Origin: Sphingomonas gei
GTDB taxonomy: Bacteria > Pseudomonadota > Alphaproteobacteria > Sphingomonadales > Sphingomonadaceae
Length of the DNA stretch: 64,000 bases
Assembly (NCBI RefSeq): GCF_004792685.1
Contig: NZ_SRXT01000007.1
Span: 248,001-312,000, forward strand
Direction of reading: 5' to 3'
Shown here: in pieces, positions 61,471 through 64,000 of the stretch
Position numbering within the stretch: position 1 is the stretch's first letter
Layout: every line of letters begins with the position of its first letter
Made by a program: the position numbers and the translations under genes
Notes under the pieces: generated by a model
Seen by the model: the letters and a program-made list of their open reading frames with translations, nothing else
The model's database searches: none
Told to the model about the DNA's origin: nothing

Positions 61471-62481
61471 TCAGACTCGATAATGCTCCAGATACCAATC
61501 GACGAAGCGCGCCACGCCGACCGAGGGGGGAGTGGATGGAGCATAGCCGGTAAGCCGGCGAAGCAGCGCCGACGAGGCTTCGGTGGCCGGAACGTCGCCC
61601 TGTTGCATCGGCAGATAGTTCTTGATCGCGGTGCGACCGAGCGCGGTCTCGAGCGCGGCGATATAGTCCATCAACGGGGTCGGCTGGCCATTGCCGATAT
61701 TGACGCTGCGGAACGGAGCGACCGGGGATAGGCTGTCGCCTTCGACGGGCTCGTGGCCGGGCACTGCGTCGGTGAGGCGGACGATCGATTCGGCGAGATC
61801 GTCGATGTAGGTGAAGTCACGCACCATATTGCCATTGTTGTAGACATCGATCGATTCGCCCGCGAGCATTGCCTTGGCGAACTTGAACAGCGCCATGTCG
61901 GGCCGTCCCCACGGGCCATAGACGGTGAAGAAGCGGAAGAAGGTCATCGGCGTGCCGAAGAGATGGCTGTAGCTATGCCCCATCAGCTCGGTTGCGCCCT
62001 TGGTGGCGGCATAGAGACTGAGCGGGGTCTGAGTGCGCTGGGTCTCTTCGAACGGCATCCGGGTATTGGCGCCGTAGACCGAACTGGTCGAGGCGGCGAG
62101 CAGATGCTTGACCGGGTTGTGCCGGGCGAGTTCGAGCACATTGTGCGTGCCGACGATGTTGGCGCCGATATAGCTGCGCGGCTCGTCGATCGAGTAGCGA
62201 ACGCCCGCCTGCGCCGCGAGATGGATCACCGTGTCGGGCTTGAAGTCGGTCCAGGCGGCGCCGAGTGCGTCGACATCCTCGATCGATACGCGAGCGAGTG
62301 CGAATTCCGCATGGTTGCCGAGAATGTCGGTGCGCGATTCCTTGAGCGCGACGTCGTAATAGGCCGAGAAATTGTCGACTCCCAGCACCGTCGCACCCTG
62401 CTGGAGCAGCTTGCTGCAGGTATGGAACCCGATAAATCCTGCCGACCCCGTAACCAGAACCCGCTTGCCGCTGCTCGTCAT
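61471..62481 (-). CDS. UDP-glucuronate 4-epimerase (LspL type)
   Basis: A 336-residue extended SDR. VTGSAGFIGFHT binds NAD; AGVRYSIDEPRSYIGANIVG, STSSVYGANT, YAATKGATELM (YxxxK) and FFTVYGPWGRPDMALFKF are typical of UDP-glucuronate 4-epimerases. It interconverts UDP-GlcA and UDP-GalA, using the Ugd product. A UDP-GlcNAc-type epimerase is possible given the adjacent WbpA-like gene, but the GRPDMA motif fits the glucuronate enzyme. The start is ATG at 62481. Confidence 0.9.
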   Translation of the reverse strand: MTSSGKRVLVTGSAGFIGFHTCSKLLQQGATVLGVDNFSAYYDVALKESRTDILGNHAEFALARVSIEDVDALGAAWTDFKPDTVIHLAAQAGVRYSIDEPRSYIGANIVGTHNVLELARHNPVKHLLAASTSSVYGANTRMPFEETQRTQTPLSLYAATKGATELMGHSYSHLFGTPMTFFRFFTVYGPWGRPDMALFKFAKAMLAGESIDVYNNGNMVRDFTYIDDLAESIVRLTDAVPGHEPVEGDSLSPVAPFRSVNIGNGQPTPLMDYIAALETALGRTAIKNYLPMQQGDVPATEASSALLRRLTGYAPSTPPSVGVARFVDWYLEHYRV

Positions 62482-62634
62482 GTCGTTCCTGCCTGCTCGT
62501 TTCGATCGAATGCGGCTAACCGGAAAAGGTTACCAGCGGCTCCGCGCAGGCGTGTCAAGGATCGGCTGGCGCGCTTTGACTCGCATCTTGGTGAAACATG
62601 CGTTAACTTGCGTCTCGATTGAGGGAGTACGGCC

Positions 62635-62772
62635 GTGCAAGAGCCGGAGAGGAATGAGGGCGAACTCGCGGACGATATTCGCGCGAAGCAAGCCACCACT
62701 GAGCAATTGGCGATCGAGCCGAAGGCCTATGCTTTCGACGGCTGGACGATGGTGCCGCTCGAGCCTGTGTGA
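62635..62772 (+). CDS. 45-residue small ORF overlapping moeB tail
   Basis: GAGGGAG seven bases before a GTG opens a 45-codon frame: acidic, beginning QEPERNEGELADD after the start and ending FDGWTMVPLEPV. It overlaps the convergent moeB 3' end by 46 bases. The ribosome site is the main support; I recognise no family. It may be a small soluble protein. Confidence 0.45.
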   Translation: MQEPERNEGELADDIRAKQATTEQLAIEPKAYAFDGWTMVPLEPV

Positions 62773-63530
62773 AGCGCGGCGCAGGCAGCGCAACCCGGAT
62801 CCTTGGGCAGCGCCAGCGTGCGGAAGCGCAGCGACAGCGCATCGACCAGCAGCAGCTTGCCGGCGCTGTCCTCGCCGAAAGGTGCACATGCGCGGATCGC
62901 TTCGAGCGCCGCGAGGCTCCCCATCATTCCCGTGAGCGCGCCGAGCACACCTTGTTCGGCGCAGGTCGCCTCGGGGCGCTCGGGATCGGCACCGACGAAG
63001 CAGCGGTAGCACGGCTTGTCCGGTTCCCAGCCGCGAAAGGTGCCGAGCTGGCCCTCGAACTCGGCAACCGCGGCGGCAATCAGCGGGATGCGCGCGGTGA
63101 GCGCCGCGTCGGCGACGGCGAGGCGAGTTGCGAAATTATCCGAACCGTCGAGGATCGCATCGGGATTGTATTGCGCCAGCAATTGCGCGGCATTGGCCAA
63201 ACCAATCCGCTCGCCGATCGCGTCGAAGCGGACATCGGGGTTGAGGCGGGCGACGGCTTCGGCCGCCGCGGCAACCTTGGCCAGGCCGAGCTGATCGGTG
63301 CCGTAGAGCGTCTGGCGCTGGAGGTTCGAGAGCGCGACCCTGTCATCGTCGATCACGCTGATCCGCCCGACCCCGGCCGCGGCCAGATATTGGATCGCCG
63401 GCGAGCCGATCCCGCCGGCGCCGATCAGCAGGACATGACTCTGGAGTAGCCGCGCCTGCCCGGCCCCGCCGATCTCGCGCAGCACGATGTGGCGAGCATA
63501 GCGATCGAGCTGGGCGTCGCTGAGGCTCAT
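62727..63530 (-). CDS. moeB: ThiF/MoeB family sulfur-carrier adenylyltransferase
   Basis: A 267-residue E1-like enzyme. YARHIVLREIGGAGQARL, VLLIGAGGIGSPA, DDDRVALSNLQRQTLY and DGSDNFATR are all family marks, and Cys pairs CYRC and CAAC bind zinc. It adenylates the C-terminal Gly of a ubiquitin-like sulfur carrier (MoaD or ThiS) for molybdopterin or thiamine synthesis. There is no rhodanese domain, so it is the short form. ATG at 63530 overlaps the dut stop (ATGA); longer in-frame sequence upstream belongs to dut in another frame. MoaD versus ThiS partner cannot be told. Confidence 0.93.
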   Translation of the reverse strand: MSLSDAQLDRYARHIVLREIGGAGQARLLQSHVLLIGAGGIGSPAIQYLAAAGVGRISVIDDDRVALSNLQRQTLYGTDQLGLAKVAAAAEAVARLNPDVRFDAIGERIGLANAAQLLAQYNPDAILDGSDNFATRLAVADAALTARIPLIAAAVAEFEGQLGTFRGWEPDKPCYRCFVGADPERPEATCAEQGVLGALTGMMGSLAALEAIRACAPFGEDSAGKLLLVDALSLRFRTLALPKDPGCAACAALHTGSSGTIVQPSKA

Positions 63531-63976
63531 CGGGTTCCGGTAGAGCCGAACCCGCCGGCACCGCGTGCGGTCGTCTCGAGCGCGGCAACTTCGGTCAACG
63601 TCGCGTGCTGAACGGGGGCGGGGACGAGCTGGGCGATCCGGTCGCCGCGGGCGATCGCGAAGGGCGCGTCGCCGAGATTGGCGAGGATGACCTTTACCTC
63701 GCCGCGATAATCGCTGTCGATCGTACCGGGGGTGTTGAGGCATGTCACGCCGTGCTTGAGCGCGAGGCCGGAGCGCGGACGAACCTGGACTTCATAACCC
63801 TCGGGAATGGCAATTGCGAAGCCGGTGGCGACGGCGCGGCGCGCGCCTGGGGCGAGCGTCAGATCTTCCGCGGCGACCACGTCCATCCCCGCCGCACCCT
63901 CAGTCGCGTAGGTGGGGAGAGGCAGGTTTTCACCATGCGGAAGGCGCTGGATCTTGATGCGGATCGAGGGGAGCAT
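63527..63976 (-). CDS. dut: deoxyuridine 5'-triphosphate nucleotidohydrolase
   Basis: A 149-residue dUTPase with the five family motifs: EGAAGMDVVA, PRSGLALKHG, NTPGTIDSDYRGEVK, RGDRIAQLV and the flexible C-terminal GAGGFGSTG. It forms a trimer that splits dUTP to dUMP and pyrophosphate, keeping uracil out of DNA and supplying dTTP precursors. The length is typical. The ATG is one base from the stop of a further gene on the same strand, and the 3' end overlaps moeB. Confidence 0.97.
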   Translation of the reverse strand: MLPSIRIKIQRLPHGENLPLPTYATEGAAGMDVVAAEDLTLAPGARRAVATGFAIAIPEGYEVQVRPRSGLALKHGVTCLNTPGTIDSDYRGEVKVILANLGDAPFAIARGDRIAQLVPAPVQHATLTEVAALETTARGAGGFGSTGTR

Positions 63977-63977
63977 G

Positions 63978-64000
63978 TCAGGCTTTCGTGTCTTGTTGGA
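63978..64000 (-). CDS. 3' end of an upstream gene (possibly coaBC), cut by window edge
   Basis: On the minus strand a frame entering at the window edge reads QQDTKA then stops at 63978-63980, one base before the dut ATG. In many alphaproteobacteria coaBC precedes dut, so this could be its C-terminus, but six residues cannot identify it. Confidence 0.25.

Noticed and set aside
1..64000. tRNA, rRNA, transposase or integrase genes
   Set aside because: None was recognised by eye on either strand; the polysaccharide locus shows no integrase or attachment-site evidence.

Overview
The window looks like chromosomal DNA of a sphingomonad-type alphaproteobacterium (Sphingomonas or a close relative). 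This is an inference from high GC content, frequent 1-4 base start/stop overlaps (ATGA, GTGA), GTG and TTG starts, fused cysNC, and a Wza/Wzc-type exopolysaccharide locus. No rRNA, tRNA, CRISPR array, phage or transposase gene was seen. About 55 protein genes are supported.

Layout. 1-2990: the 3' part of a GGDEF-EAL gene and a CHASE4-like histidine kinase. 3138-4280: a membrane protein fused to a SET domain. 4667-8198: cysQ, cysNC and cysD (sulfate activation to PAPS). 8327-10317: rmlA and rmlB. 10321-11637: ugd, preceded by a 21-codon ORF with a strong hairpin and a terminator. 12069-16424: an overlapping EAL / hybrid kinase / response regulator signalling set. 16425-16928: a non-coding stretch with nine perfect copies of an 11-bp repeat. 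16929-22782: MHS-family transporter, kinase/regulator pair, rpsU, FKBP isomerase, fatty acid hydroxylase.

22997-52297 is one co-directional, tightly packed ~29 kb surface polysaccharide locus. Its first half holds a Wzy/ligase-type protein, Wza, a fused Wzc tyrosine kinase, a TPR-like protein, an HpcH/HpaI aldolase-fold protein, a MurJ-like flippase, a PglC-like initiating transferase, AsnB and two acyltransferases. Its second half (about 35640-51138) is the most interesting part. It encodes what looks like a nonulosonic (legionaminic-type) acid pathway: PglF-like dehydratase, aminotransferase, PglD-like acetyltransferase, NeuC, NeuB, and CMP-sugar synthetase, with PtmA/PtmF-like oxidoreductases. 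It also carries a WbpG/HisF/HisH-like amidination set, a GT-B protein with sialyltransferase-like motifs, and two unrecognised proteins. The aminotransferase is fused to an N-terminal CBS pair, an unusual architecture. A beta-helix (pectate-lyase-3) protein closes the locus.

52308-64000 carries a metallophosphoesterase, a small exported protein, an M48 protease with a PDZ-like region, wecB/wecC (UDP-ManNAcA), msrB, a cadherin-like/sugar-dehydrogenase lipoprotein, a WbpA-type dehydrogenase, a UDP-glucuronate 4-epimerase, moeB/thiF and dut. Together the window can make several activated sugars (dTDP-4-keto-6-deoxyglucose, UDP-GlcA, UDP-GalA, UDP-ManNAcA, probably UDP-GlcNAcA, and a CMP-nonulosonate), yet shows only one plausible non-initiating glycosyltransferase. 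Others must lie elsewhere or be unrecognised here.
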